The notes beneath the pieces were generated by a model. That model did not search any database. It had not been told where the DNA came from and saw nothing but the letters and a program-made list of their open reading frames with translations. Positions 33,567-46,755 of a DNA stretch of 64,000 bases are shown piece after piece (the first letter of the stretch is position 1; every line of letters starts with the position of its first letter). The stretch is from Amphibalanus amphitrite (lineage: Eukaryota; Arthropoda; Thecostraca; Balanomorpha; Balanidae), in the NCBI RefSeq assembly GCF_019059575.1, contig NW_024881536.1, positions 992,001 to 1,056,000 on the forward strand, written 5' to 3'. A program made the position numbers and the translations under genes.

Positions 33567-36500
33567 AGAGAGAAGGTCAGCGAGAGAGCAGATACAATGA
33601 CAGAAAGAGACAAGTGCATAGTGAGACAGCCGGAGAGACAGACAGACACAAGGTAAAGACAAGAGGTAACCGAATTCAAGGAAACTAGCGCATAAGGGAA
33701 AATTTCCTGTCTTTGCTTGCTAAGACGATTGCTAATGACTCTTGAGGGGCATCGCCAGCCACTGCAGCTTGCAGCGATAGTCTGATGGTTCGTGTAGAAA
33801 CGGAATCGTTTACTGTATTGCTTACTTTGCTGTAAATTTATACGCAACGTAAAACTAAATTAGATAAGGAGCAAGTGCACCACAGGGAATTGCTCTCACT
33901 CTCGTTGTAACAACTACCACAGGTCTCCTCAATATAAAGCTGTAGAAATCTCATTCGCGTGTGTTCAATCTCACAAGTAATCCCAAAACTAGGCCTGCGG
34001 TGAAGAATACGGACCATCTCGTTCGCTATGAAAACGAATGACTGTGAATGTGATGATTGCTGGCTTGAATGGTAAAGAATGGTGGCAGTAACCAGGAAAT
34101 GGAAGGTTTTCTGCGGTGGAGCAGGGCTGCAGGCGGAGGGACTCTTGGCTAACTTTGGTGATACCACGTCACAATTCAACCGCCAGCCTTCAGCTTGTAT
34201 CACTGACATGTGTTGTACCAGTCTTGTATTAGAAGCGTTCTAACTTGAAGGTGCTAACAAACTGTTTTTTATTACGCTTATGTGTGCCTCTCGTACGTCT
34301 CTGTTTGATGCTTCAAGGCATTGGAATCAACGTTTTGACATAACACTTCATTTTCACTTTATAAGTAAAACTTTATCGCATATGTTGGTGCAAACTGCAA
34401 TACCATAAACAGACTGCGATCAGTTGCAGTAGAAAAAGTTGACACTGACCAATTCTTGAAGCTGGGCTGTGTATTTGCGCTAATTAAACTTTTGCGTGCT
34501 GTATTCATATCTCTTATCAAAAACTGCTTTGCGTCTGGGAAATATTCAAATCAAAGATCAATTTTGATAACTTACAGGCCTCTCAGCCACTATCAAAATT
34601 ACCTAAACGTTCTTGTGGAATCAGCCAGTCTCTCAGAGATGAGACGTGGCACCGCTCTGAACGAAATCTGCCTCCATGCTTATTTGTTTGGTGATTTCTC
34701 TCCATGTTTGTGTGCCATTCCTCACGCTACTTCAGTTATATGCCATATTAAATGTTCATTTACATGTATCATAGGTGAGGTGAGATTGCCTTTAACCACC
34801 TCATCCCCACAAGGCGATTTTACCGTATAGTCTGCGTGGCGTGCATTGTAAGCCGATGGTCCTGGATATCCCTATTTCTGATATCTCCGCAGAGTTCTAC
34901 GCAGCTGATGAGACCCGCCGGAACGAGAAGCATAATTAATGACGCTAACTTATGCCGTGTCTCCGCTGCAGCAGTCGCGGCCAGTGACGCCGGCCAGACA
35001 CCTCTGTCAGGGGGAGGGGGGGCAGACGGGGGGGGGGACATGGCCAGACCACCGGTGGTGATTTACACGGTGCCTTTGTCGGCGCAGCGCCCCGCCGCGC
35101 CCTGGAGACCGTCTCGCACGCGGCGCGGACGGATCGTGCCGGGCCGTGTTGTGTAAGCGGGCCGACCGATTGACTGCAGCCAGCTCGTCACGCTGTCGTG
35201 CCGACAGCTGAGTCTCCTGACAGCTCAGTCCTCTGCCGCTCCCAGCTCATTCCTCCGTCAGTTAGAGTTCAGTCTTCGTAAGTCAGCTCTCCAGTCATAG
35301 TGTTCAGTCCTCGAGTTCAGTCACAGTTCAGTCATTCCTGATTCTGAAAACAGTTGCCTCTAGACTTGGGATAATAAGCCTAGTGTGTAAGCCTCCTCAT
35401 ATACCTACCTGACCGAGTTCGCATGGGGACTTCAGACTGTAAAGCCCAGCCAGTGCCTCATTCCTTTCAGGTCATGCCATTCCTAACCCCGCGAACTGTC
35501 TGCTGTGTGCAGAAGGTACGTGCCGCCGTCACCAGCCAGCGGGCTCAGTGGCAGTGCAGGGTGCCTCGGAGACTGGCAACGAACTCTGGAGGAGGGCTGA
35601 TCTGCCCCGCCAGTGACCCGTCACGTGCCCCAACCCCAACCCCGAACCCGTCCGGCACATTGGCAGTGCAGTGGTAGGGGACAGAGAAAGTGGTAACCAA
35701 ACAAATACGACGACAAATACAACTGGAGCTCAGGTAAGAACCTGGAGTTTGAATTTGGTGTTATCGGCAAAATCAGCAAGGCCCCTAAAATGAATGGCTG
35801 TCAGTAACCAATTGCTTCCATCATGACTCCAATTGACATAATCTTACGAAATTGGCAGTTTGTCCATGGTCAGTAGGTATGGTGTTTGTTTGGACATTTT
35901 GGATCTGCCCTTTTTTCGATGATTTGTAAACCAAGTCATGTGATTGTCACAGACAGCCCTCTCGACTGTCACCTAGACGTTCAGGGTCCGGCGTGTGTTT
36001 AAAACTCATGCTTCTTACCAGAACTGCAGCCACCACGCCTGGACGCGCGCTGAGACACATGCGGCGTGTGTTTCGTTTCTGGCCGTTTGGAAATGTTTGA
36101 AGCGACGTGCCACGACATGCCATGTCACGTCACGTCACCTCCAGCCGCGTCACACGCAGTGACGCCTGGGAGGAATGTGGAGTGTCCGAAGGAACGACCA
36201 CCAGGTCTTGGTGATTCTTATTACTAGCACAGTGCTGCCTGCATCATTAATTATTATTGTATGGCGGCACTGCTCAGTGATGTAGTTGAATCCCTGATCG
36301 AAAACATTATTCTGTTGACTGAGCCCCTGCACTCTGCAGCATAGTCCTCAACTTGTAGTCTACACTGGTGTAGTGCTGTGTAACTTTTAAATAGAAAGAG
36401 CTATACTTTGGCAATTCAATCACGACAGAAGCCTGGGCTCCGCCTGACTGCAGACTCGGGACGGAATGTTTCCGACATTTCCTGCAATGAGGCCGGCGGC

Positions 36501-37148
36501 GCGCGCGGGGCGGCGGGAAGCCACTTTCCCGGGCCGAGTTGTTTTGTCGTGTGCCACAAACAAGTCCATTACGCCGACCCGAATCTGACGCCAAAAACGC
36601 GCCGCCGGCGGCGCACAATGATGGAGTCGGCGGCACACGCGCCAGATAAGTTTTCGTTATCGGCCGGCCCGCAGGGAAGGCGGGATAATGTCGCGGATGG
36701 CGCACACTTTGTACAACACGGCCCCGCCGCCGCTGGAGACCAAAGGGAATGGCGTACTTCTGCCGGCGGCACGCGTCTTCAGAATACAGACACAAACTGG
36801 CTGAGTGACGTTTGGATGTCATTATTTACAAACTCTGAGAGAGATGAAACGACTAGCGGCTGAGGCGGGAGCCTGGACGACTGTTGTTGACGAGCGGTAT
36901 TGACAGGCCTCAGAGGAGAGTCGGTTTGACAGTGATTGTTGCCGGATGACAAACGGCTGCTGGAGTTGCCGGGGGGAGGTGCCGAGTTTGAGCGACTGCA
37001 GACACCGGTACACAGAGGGAGGGAGGACACAACTTCTGAGGGACCGACACCACGTCCCCGGGCCCGCTGACTCGCCTGGTGAGGGTCCACCGGCCGAGCT
37101 GGGAAACGCGCCAGAAATGGAAACAGCTGGAAATCCAGGCCCAGCAAC
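33567..37148. other. Mostly non-coding
   Basis: Contains a minus-strand ATG-initiated frame of 123 codons at 33838-34209 and a plus-strand non-ATG frame of 124 codons at 34456-34830. Neither shows a domain, signal or codon pattern I trust. At about 35263-35335 short CAGTC/TTCAGTC words recur. Confidence 0.4.
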
Positions 37149-37296
37149 AACATTCGCATTGGATAACGACAACTCAAGAAACTCAAGATTACCAACCGAT
37201 ACTTTTAAAAGTAATTTTAAAATAAATATCGGTTGGTAATCTTGAGTTTCTTGAGTTGTCGTTATCCAACTGTCATGGATACTTAACATTCGCATT
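37149..37296. mobile_element. Fold-back insertion with 12-bp direct repeats
   Basis: AACATTCGCATT occurs at 37149-37160 and 37285-37296. Between them are 42-bp arms (37159-37200 and 37228-37269), inverted and essentially perfect, with a 27-bp AT-rich spacer and a 15-bp unpaired tail before the right direct repeat. This is the same layout as the larger fold-back at 27746-28212. Confidence 0.75.
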
Positions 37297-37579
37297 TCAT
37301 ATTCTTGCTGTTCTAATCCAAAACCGTTATCCCCCCCCCCCAAAAAAAATGAGGCAGCTCTGAATCCACAAACCTCAATCCACTTCCGGCTAATTCCAAG
37401 TCTTTTGAATATAGTTGTCAGGTGATGCGCTTCTCTGTTCAAGTTTGATTGAACGAATTAATGAGCTCAAACTTCATCGTATTTGTATTGTATTTACGAT
37501 CATAGGCGATCCACACATGGCGTGGCGATTACTGCCCATTCATCGTGTTGTATATTTACAACATATGATAACAACTCCT

Positions 37580-37740
<161 letters not shown>

Positions 37741-38940
37741 TCCGCCCACCTCTCCCGACCTCCCAGCCGCGTCGCTCCCAGTGGAGGAGGAGCAGATTTG
37801 TCTGTTAGTCAGTCCTGCAGCTGTTGCGCCCACTCCGGCCAGTCCTCTGCCGTCTCAGCGGCTCCCGCGGTGCTCCTCCCGCCGCCGCCGGGAGCCCCGG
37901 GAGCTGCTCACGCACATCTGCCCCCGTCGGAGGCGCGCCCCTTCCATCCCGGCCAGCAGGCTCAATAAACAGAGGATTAACGCACGACGTGGCGAAATAA
38001 GCACACCACTCACTCTTGTAGGGATAAGGAAAATGGCTCGGTGGTGCTAGCTGTGGCAGGCTCTGATATATCGAGAAAGCATGTAAAAGATACGCTTCCA
38101 AGTGTCCGTGTTGTGGTCCGCTGAATATCGCTCTATGGGCCGTTTTGTGCTAAGCTTTCCGTTTTTCGGTATTCGCTGACACCGAAATGATGGTCTAATT
38201 ACCATCAGATTGGCGCAAGTTAAACATCTGCCACAAAAGTGGTCATTTTCTTCAAGCCAGGAAATTTCATGTTACTATGGCTTCTTCCACTCATTGACAG
38301 CAAGAAGTGCCCAGGAAGATTTATCTCGACCACTGCACTGACCAGCACTAGCTAGCTACCGTTGTCACCGGTCCTAGCGATTCGGCGGGCTGCTGGGGAG
38401 ATACACTGTAACGGTACCGACCGCTGACAGGGGACGGTGCTCCACCCTGACCACTGCTCTCTTATCTCGGTCCGCATTTACATCAACAGGAGCTGCTACC
38501 ATGATGGAGAGATAGTGAAGAACGAAAGCAAAACAACGAACAACATTAGGCTTACTGACATAGCTAGCGGGACTAGCACGTCCTGGACGATTGTAAAAAT
38601 CCTAGGGATTGCGTATACCAACCACGCATCAACATGAGCATAAATGGCTCCAGTTTTTCTGGGCAGCTTGCTGCACATTTCCTATCGCGAGCCTGCGACT
38701 ATACCAGGGCCTGGTTTCATGCCATCCACACAAACCCGCGCTGACACTGCTTCCAGCCGTCCCCAGGGACATTTATCGTCACCCCGGCGCACGGGGACCG
38801 TTCAGGCCGCGACGTTACCGTCTTATCCTGGAACGTGCTAGGCGCGGCCGGCAGAAGCCGGTCGGGGAGAGGTCTGTTTATACGTGACCACGGCTGAGTG
38901 ACGGCAGCGACCGGCGCGATCGGTGGCGACTGATGGGTAA
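37741..38940. other. Non-coding sequence without recognised features
   Basis: GC-rich at first (37750-37960), then moderate composition. No protein-like frame independent of the neighbouring microsatellite was seen. Confidence 0.4.
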
Positions 38941-39525
38941 AGGAGCCGGCAGACTGTCTAGCTCAGAGCCAGCCTGACTGTTACAGCTCAGGGAATAGAG
39001 CCGGCCGACTGTCATATAGCTCTCAGAGTCAGCCTGACTGCTGTAGCTCAGGGAATAGAGCCAGCAGACTGTCATATAGCTCTCAGAGCCAGCCTGACTG
39101 CTACAGCTCAGGGAATAGAGCCGGCCGACTGTCATACAACTGTCATAACTCAGGGATAGGAGGTGTGTGACTGTCATAGCTTAGCGAAGAGAGCCGATTC
39201 GACTGCCACAGCTCAGCGAAAGGTGTCTCATCGACTGTCAGCTCAGACTTCAGAGCCGCCTTGATTGCCGGCTGCCGACGGAGCCGGCAAACCGGCGTAG
39301 CTGCTCAGGAAAAGGAGCCGATCCAACTATTTTAAAGCTCAGGAAAGCGGAGCACGTCTGACTGATACAGCTATTGGAAGCGAGTCTGTTCGACTGCCGT
39401 AGGTCGGGGAAAGGAGCCGGCAAAGTGTCACACAGCTCTGGCACAGGAGCCGACCAGACTGCGATAGCTCAGGGAAGGGAGCTGGATCGACTGCCACTGC
39501 TCTGGCAGCGGAGAGGTGAGCCAGG
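38940..39525 (+). repeat. Degenerate ~60-bp tandem repeat
   Basis: Units combine GACTGTCATATAGCTC, TCAGAGCCAGCCTGACTGC and AGCTCAGGGAATAGAGCCGG. The first three (38945-39130) are well preserved; later units decay to AGCTCAGGGAAAGGAGCCG cores. Confidence 0.85.
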
Positions 39526-41090
39526 GAGTGGATCGGTGCTAATGCGGACATAGGACTGTGTTTTTATTTTGATATTTCACGTGAAGTTACTTCTTGTAAT
39601 AATTGTTCATTCTTATGAGTGAGCTATGCAAAATGAAGATTGCAGAAGAGTTAGAACAAAATGGATGTTTCTTGTTTGCATTTGAGTCTTGATTTATGTA
39701 GGTACTGTTTCTATGCAGGCGAGATAAGCGAATAGTGGCTTCTTTGTTCTGGTTGCATTGCATATACATATGTCTAATGTTTACGAACTGCGCGAGTCGC
39801 TGCAAATCTGTGAAGGTACGGGTGGTTGTTTCCTGCATAAACATGTGTCCAGATTATCTCAAGGTTCACATTTTCCTTGTCCGCTCGATTCCGCGTGCAG
39901 CCGAAGACGAACCTCGGTGACAGCCGTTATCGCTTGGTCGGAGCTAATCACATAAACATCTGCAGCATATCTGAGCTCGATTCCAAACCGGACAACTCAG
40001 GATGTCAGCGTTTGAGGAAGTCACCGATCGCTCTCTCCCATAAAAAGGGAGGAACATCGTTCACCATAAACTGGAGGCCTCTCGTCCGCGGCAGGCGCGT
40101 GCGTTTGTTCTGTTGACACATTCCAGTATCCTCTCTCACCGTCTGAGCTCAGTCAGAGGCCCCTCCTGACCTGCGGCAGACGCAGCTCTGTACCCGCATG
40201 GGCCGCCTGGCCCGGGGTCTGCGCGTGACATTTATCGACCCGCCCACCTCACACCCACCCCGCGTCACACGAGCTGTCTGTGTGTGTATGGAGGTGTTTG
40301 TGCTCCAAGCCTGGACAAACACTCACACAGGAGGACCCGAAGCCAAACGCAGCCGACCAGGGGCGGAAAGCGGCCAGCAGACCAACAAAAAACATCCGGC
40401 CGCCGCGCCCGCTGGTGCGGGGCTTTATGGAGCGATGTGACGCTTTCGTCATGCCATAGAGGGAGCACGGACCAAGTTATTATGGGTCGCCACGGGTGGT
40501 GGGGGGCCCGAAATCGATCCGAAACGCACTCGGCGCCCTTATTGATGGCCCATTGACCCTCACAAAATACAACTGATAAAGTGCCGACGGCTCCGCACGC
40601 GGACTTTGCTCATTTGGAGGCGCTTGTGAATGTTAAAATTGGATACATGCGCTAAACGATGATACTCACGTTCCAATGTAGCCAAGTGCATCGAAAACGT
40701 TATCGAATATCCAATAAGAGATAATCATCGGCTTTGACAGCCAGCGCCACAGGCCATGTGAAGTTTACACCAGTCTCTGGCAAACACTGCCGCGGGGTCT
40801 CCTCTGCAGTTCGATCGCTCCCCATGAGTCCTCTCCCCCCGTGGACAGGAAAACCGGCAATCACCTCATGGGTTCCTATATCCGGCCCCTGATGGCAGTT
40901 ACGCCGTCAGCCGACCCCAACATTAGCGCTTGGACTGCATTAACGGCATGCTATAATCAAACGAGGGAGCAGGCCATGCGTAACATCCACTTTAGGCTGG
41001 TGTTAATCTTTGTACTACATTGCACCATAAATATCCCGAACTTCCGACGTTATGTCACAGGCATTTCTGCCACTGAACTCTGATGACAAT
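39526..41090. other. Non-coding sequence without recognised features
   Basis: No repeat family, RNA gene or protein-like frame recognised. Confidence 0.4.
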
Positions 41091-42455
41091 TTAACCCTAG
41101 AACGCCTGGGGGGGGATTGTATCAACCCCCTCCCCCCCCTGAGGTTTTTTTCGAAGTGCACGCTAAACGGCTTGTCGTAGCGGGCTGAAATTTTCAATAC
41201 CCTCTGGGGCAACCTTTGCGCATCTTTTGCCGAAAAAAATTGATCGGGTCATGTCAGGTCACGGAGTTATGACGTCATAAGAGGTACAGCCTCCGGCCGA
41301 CAGTTACCAAACGTGTGCGCCGAATCCCTGGGTTTTCTGCCGGTGATACCCACATTGTTTGATGGATCATGATGAAACTTCCCATGCATGTTGGGGCAAG
41401 CATTGGCTATCGTGTGGTGCAAGAAAATTGACCGGGTCAGGTCAGGTCACGGAGTTATGACGTCATAAGAGGTACAGCCTCCGGCCGGATTTTCACGAAG
41501 TGTGTACCGAGTCCCGAGGTTTTCTGCTGATGCTATCCACATTGTTGGAAGTTGGAAATACACTTTTCTGAGTCGTTACCTACAGTATTTATAGCGGAGC
41601 AGTGGTCAACAGCCGACGAATCGGGACAAACACCGGAGGGTGATGTGACACCATATCACTCGTCTATTGTGAAACTTGGTAGGTAGGTAGGTAGGTAGGT
41701 ACCACATAACTTGAAATTACTTGACGTAATGACATGATGTGGAAAGTGAAAATGATACCTAGGTATTGATGGAAATTTATGGACTTAGGTACGCTACAAG
41801 AAGATTGAATTGGTCAACCAATTCAAATTCAATCTACTTGTGGAGTAAGTCTATAGATTTTCAGTTACCATTACCACTTACCATTGAAGTTACTTGCTAT
41901 CATGTTGATTTTATACATAAGAACCTCATTTATTTTATTTGTATGACATGTTTGAATGCAATTTTCTCAATAAGTGAAGAAAAATGTTGGTAGTGCTCAA
42001 CAACACATTGGTAGTGCTCAGCTGAACATTGGTAGTGCTCGGGCACTCCCAGGCCTATACAAAACGACGCCCCTGCACTCATCAGCAATAGGCCTCTTAC
42101 TTTTATAGGGTAAATACACCAAAAACACCATATATGATGCAGAATTGAGTGGGAAATACGTTGCTGATGGTTTGAAGTTAATATCTCTCACCGTTTTGCC
42201 GCAATCGTTGCGCAAAGTTGAAAAAGTTTGATTTTTTCGGAAAATTTGACCTTTGACCGGTCATAAGTAGGTCAAATGTTGACCTAGGACCAAAAAATAT
42301 ACCACCAATCGCGAGATTACGTTGAGAGCAATCCGTTGGTTTTTTCCGCTAAGCTCTACGACCTTCCGTTTCGAAACGCCAGGGGGGGGGTCGTAACAAC
42401 CCCCCCCCCCTGGTCGTTCGTGTTATGAGAAATGGCCTGGTCGTGCGAGGGTTAA
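41091..42455 (+). mobile_element. TTAA element G, piggyBac-like non-autonomous
   Basis: TTAA flanks lie at 41091-41094 and 42452-42455. The left terminus TTAACCCTAGAACGCC begins with the same CCCTAGA as the well-known piggyBac terminus. The right end is complex: TGGTCGT at 42411 recurs at 42438 (27 bp). Poly-G/poly-C hairpins lie at both ends. It carries repeated GGTCAGGTCACGGAGTTATGACGTCATAAGAGG-type modules (cut here between words) near 41260 and 41440. The right half matches element I reversed. A probable later insertion (about 41665-42075) enlarges it. Confidence 0.87.
41665..42075. mobile_element. Probable hAT-like insertion inside element G
   Basis: The right boundary, read reversed, is CAGGGGCGTCGTTTTG, a hAT-like terminus. 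The segment lacks half-sites, unlike the rest of element G, and holds (GTAG)n at 41682-41700 and three TTGGTAGTGCTC units near 41987-42040. CACTCGTC (41657-41664) and CACTCATC (42076-42083) match 7 of 8 bases. The left terminus does not match the right one, so it may be truncated. Confidence 0.45.
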
Positions 42456-42880
42456 AAGTGGTTGAGAAAAGTAATGATTTTGCACTTACAAAGCACACTT
42501 TTGGATTGCTTCATATTTGAATATAACTAAAGGTCTTGATCTGTTGCAATGCACTGAATATATGACCGTGTGCTTTTATGCATTCGTTCCTGGTGACGGC
42601 GCTGGAACAAGCTGGACTGGCGCTTTTGGCTGCTGATAAGGGACTGCTGACGATGCTGATGATAGGTGGTGAAATGGTGATAGCGCTGTTGACGCTAGGA
42701 CACGGGTCACAGTGTGGATTTTACTTTTTCTGTGAGAGATTGATCTAAAAAAAAAGATTCAAAATGAAGCTTGTCTCTTCTAACTTAACTTCCTTGGTTA
42801 CCGGTTCACCCCTTCAATATACGCGCTTGTTTTGGGAGTCCAAAAGCTGTCAGCCCTAACATACGGCGGCATATATTCCG
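42456..42880. other. Non-coding flank of element G
   Basis: AT-rich then mixed sequence. Nothing recognised. Confidence 0.4.
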
Positions 42881-43340
42881 GGCGCCATTTACTGGGACAG
42901 GCCCAATTACGCGCTGTGCCGGCCGGCAGCTGCCCGCTGCTCGCCACCGCACTGAGATCACAGCGCGATCCGATCTACTGCGCCTGCCGGGTCCGCCGGC
43001 CGCGGGCAGCGCGCGGGCCGCCGGGACTCGGAAGCCGCCGTCCGATAGCCATCTCCCGACACCGGCCGGAGATCTACGGCTCCAGCCGCCAGCTGCTGCA
43101 GCTGCCGCCCACAACACCGGCCACGTGCAGACCGTGTCACGGCACGTGCCGACCGCCCGTGGCGTGACGTCACGGACGGCGCGTCACGCGGCGCCGGAGC
43201 CATAATTTGGTTATCGGCGCGCGTCTGGCGCATTTGTCATCCGTGCGCCAGTGCGCGTATTGTGCGCGCGCCGGCGCGTCTTCCCGCGCGCGCGCCGACC
43301 ATTACGCACGCATTCAGCGGCCGCACTCGGTCACGTGATC
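42880..43340. promoter_or_regulatory. CpG-dense stretch with CRE and E-boxes
   Basis: CpG-dense DNA with CACGTG at 43122-43127 and 43143-43148 and a full palindromic CRE, TGACGTCA, at 43165-43172. GCGCGC alternations follow (about 43260-43300). This is a promoter-like cluster; no downstream coding exon was recognised on either strand. Confidence 0.4.
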
Positions 43341-46140
43341 AGGGTCACGGCCGATGGACGGCGGCGGTTCTATAGGAGCCACGGGGTGAGTCGGAATGGC
43401 AGCCGACATTCCGAAATGTAGGGGGAGGCAAGCGACATCTGCTGTCGTTGTGAGTTGTGTTTTTATTCCTGGCTTGGGCTCGGAAACACCACCCATTTCG
43501 CCACCTATCATCGGCTCATCGCTCCTTCATCTGTCCGCTCTTGATGAAATGTGCAGGTCCTATAAAACTTGTAGAGAGACATCTCATAAGTCACACATAA
43601 TTCATGGTTGTAACTACTAAAGACGTGCTAAGAGTGAAGCATGACTCCACGACTGCTAACGCTGCAATTAAAATTAGCATTTATATATTGGCGCACCACC
43701 TGCACCATTATTTAGAGTGGTCCATAATTGTTACAGCAGACTTGCAACTGTAAACAGATGTGCCCTAATTACTACGATGTTCACATAATTACAGCGCATT
43801 AGGCGCACCCCTTATAATCTTATTGTTACTTTCCATAAACAGATAGCCATGCACTGGGATCTTCAACCGGCATCAGCCACCATTTACGGCAATTTGCCGA
43901 CCACCCATTGATTGTACAGTTGACCACAGAATATTGTTCTACCGTCACAATTTTGTTAGTTGACTGGAACGCTGGATTGTTATGGTCTATGGTCAGCTTA
44001 GAGTCATAGGAAGTAGGAACACATTACCACTCAACCTGTGTGCTCTGCCATTCTAGGCCAATGATGCCTGTGAGAAATGGAACATTCATTTTCTGTAGTC
44101 AATTGTTACTCAAGCGTACATCCAGCACCCACACATTTTCCATCAGCTATGGAATAAAATTATAGCAATAAAAGTTTCACTGGTCTTCTGCCTCAGAACG
44201 TTCGCAGAATAGGTGTGAGACCAACCAAAACTGAAACAGCCTTTCACCTCCGACCTATACTGACGTCATCTCCCGTCAGACGCGCTATATAGGTCCCGGG
44301 TAATGCCAGCTCCGGCCCGCCAATGCCCGCTCCTCGTCGGTTACCAGGTCAACCACCCTCGCCTGGTGACAGCAGTGCCACCGACCTCAGAGATACGGGA
44401 ACACACTGCTTAACAGCCGCGCCGATCGGTTGGACGTTAGACAGAACGGCAGCCAGGACTGTGGCTGTGTCCCTCCCCCCCCCCCCCGCAGCCGCCGCCC
44501 GATACACATGGTGTCTGCCACCCCCTCCCCTCACGTGCCTGTGGTGGATTGCCCCTCCCCCACCCTCCCCAGCGCGCCTGGTCCGGCCCACCGCAGTGGT
44601 GACGGTTTTTACCGGGCTCTGTATTTTCACCCCCGTTTTTACCGGCTCCATTAGAGCCAACGAGCCAGCCGGTGGATCGCCCGTTCCGTGCAGCTCACCG
44701 AATAGCCGTCGGAGCTCAGTGTCTGTGGCAGCTCACTGTGTCGGTATTGTGAGCTGTGGCAGCTCACTGTGTCGGTACGGAGCCACAGACTCTGAAAGAC
44801 GGTCCGAAGCAGCGGAACGAGTGCGATAAAGCTGCGAAAGCTTACGGCGGAGGCTGCGGCAGCTTCGCACCCGGCTCTGAGCTGAATGGTGATTGGATGT
44901 TGAGCGGGCTAAGGAGAGCGCCAGACGAGATTGCAGTGGAGCTGGATAGATGTTTGGCGCTCTCCGACCTAAGTAATTGATGGCTATTCGGTGGTCGGCG
45001 GACTTCGGATAGACTCCTAACAGCTCAGAGGGCTTAGAGAGGCCTCTCAAAAATAAATGGCTTTGTTGGAATGACCTACTTCAACGAAAGACCGAGAGCT
45101 TAGAATGATATTTGGCAAATCACTGCATCCAATTTTGAATTTTACAACGGTGTTCAAACGTTACGGTCTTGTTACCACCCGACTCGAGCCCAACACTGCT
45201 TAATTTCACACACATGCGCGCAGTTCCCGCTCCCGTGTTCCCCTGGAATTTGTGCTCGTTTGTGCTGAAGCCGGGGAAGCGCCGACCGGCCGCGGCGTAT
45301 TCAGTGTCCATCAATCGGGCCGCGTTTCGCTTCATCGCTGGTGCTCACGAGCTGGGGAGGGCCACAAATCTGGCAGAGGCGGTCGCCGCCCGCCGAGGGG
45401 CGCTCCCAAACGCCACCCATAAACTAGCAGGCGAGGCGGCGGCGAAAAAACGCGTCCACCGCGGCCGGCCGCGCCGGGCAGCGTTCCAGTTCCTGGGGAG
45501 GGGACAGTGCCCGGCGAAAGAGAAACACTTAACACAAAGTCGGCTATGGGAATTTTAAATGTAGGCGGACAGACAGTCGGCTAGCGATGGTATAGGGGAC
45601 AGATCATAATTTTAGGTGGTAGTATCTAAGAAGAGGAAGACAGCTATAGGGAAGATGGAAGGGAAGTGGTAATGTGAACATTGAAATTGAAGGCAGTTGC
45701 AATGAAAGCGGAAAAAATTGAGCTTCTAGACTATGCACCTTGATCGGCATCAATGACATGTCGTGACATTTTTGTTAATTGGTATTAGAAGTAGAGTCTG
45801 TTGCACAAACAAATGTGCAGCTGTTTATTGCATCGCAGACCAATCTCTGCCTAACATTTTATGCTATCTGGCTCGATTCTGTCCAACAAAAATATTTATC
45901 ATTAATCTATGCTTGTTTCAGTCCAAGTGTGCACTGTGCAAGTTGTCAAAAACATTGACGCTAATTTCGCGTACAGCCTTCGAATATCAACAGACTTCAT
46001 TTTTGTGGCTCCTTTAGTGAAATAAAAGCACTACCTTCCTCATCTTCAGCTGGGTTACGGCCAGAGCCCGCTGGCGCTGTCTGAGATCTCGATGTAAATC
46101 CGCGGATCAGCCGGGATATCAGACAGCTCTCAGCGGCTCA
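43341..46140. other. Mostly non-coding
   Basis: A 22-bp piece containing GTGGCAGCTCACTGTGTCGG is repeated at about 44728 and 44757. A G/C-rich block lies at about 45230-45500. No protein-like frame was recognised. Confidence 0.4.
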
Positions 46141-46145
46141 GCCTC

Positions 46146-46755
46146 TGTCGACTGACAGCCGGGGAGAGGGTTCAGTCGCCCTTCGACCTCCGGGTCTATC
46201 CTCTGACCCTCCGACCTCTGGGTCTGTCCTCTGACCCTCCGCTCCAACCTTTGGCTCTGTCCTCTGACCCTCCGACCCCCGAGTCTGTCCTCTGTCCCTC
46301 CGTGCAGTCCCGGGACACGTCTGTCCTCTCTCCCTCTGACCCCCGGGACACGTCTGTCCTCTCTCCCTCCGACCCCCGGGTCTGTCCTCTGACCCTCCGA
46401 CCCTCGGGTCTGTCCTCTGACCCTCCGACCCCCGGGTCTGTCCTCTGACCCTCCGACCCCCGGGTCTGTCCTCTGACCCTCCGCTCCAACCTCCGGGTCT
46501 GTCCTCTGTCCCTCCGACCCCCGGGTCACGTCTGTCCTCTGTCCCTCCGACCCCCGGGTCTGTCCTCTGACCCTCCGACCCCCGGGACACGTCTGTCCTC
46601 TGACCCTCCGACCCCCGGGTCTGTCCTCTGACCCTCCGACCTCTGGGTCTGTCCTCTGTCCCTCCGCAGTCCCGGGACACGTCTGTCCTCTGACCCTCCG
46701 TGCAGTGCCGGGACACGTCTGTCCTCTGACCCTCCGTGCAGTCCCGGCGCCGCGT
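46146..46755 (-). repeat. 28-bp minisatellite, open in several frames
   Basis: About 20 units built from CTCTGACCCTCCGACC, CCCGGGTCTGTC and the variant CCCGGGACACGTCTGTC. Since 28 is not a multiple of 3 and the unit lacks stops on the minus strand, three minus-strand frames stay open, the longest for 206 codons (GSEGQRTDPGVG-type repeats). This is most likely a non-coding minisatellite. Confidence 0.9.

Noticed and set aside
34456..34830. 124-codon plus-strand frame
   Set aside because: It begins at a non-ATG codon and shows no domain or splice signal I trust.
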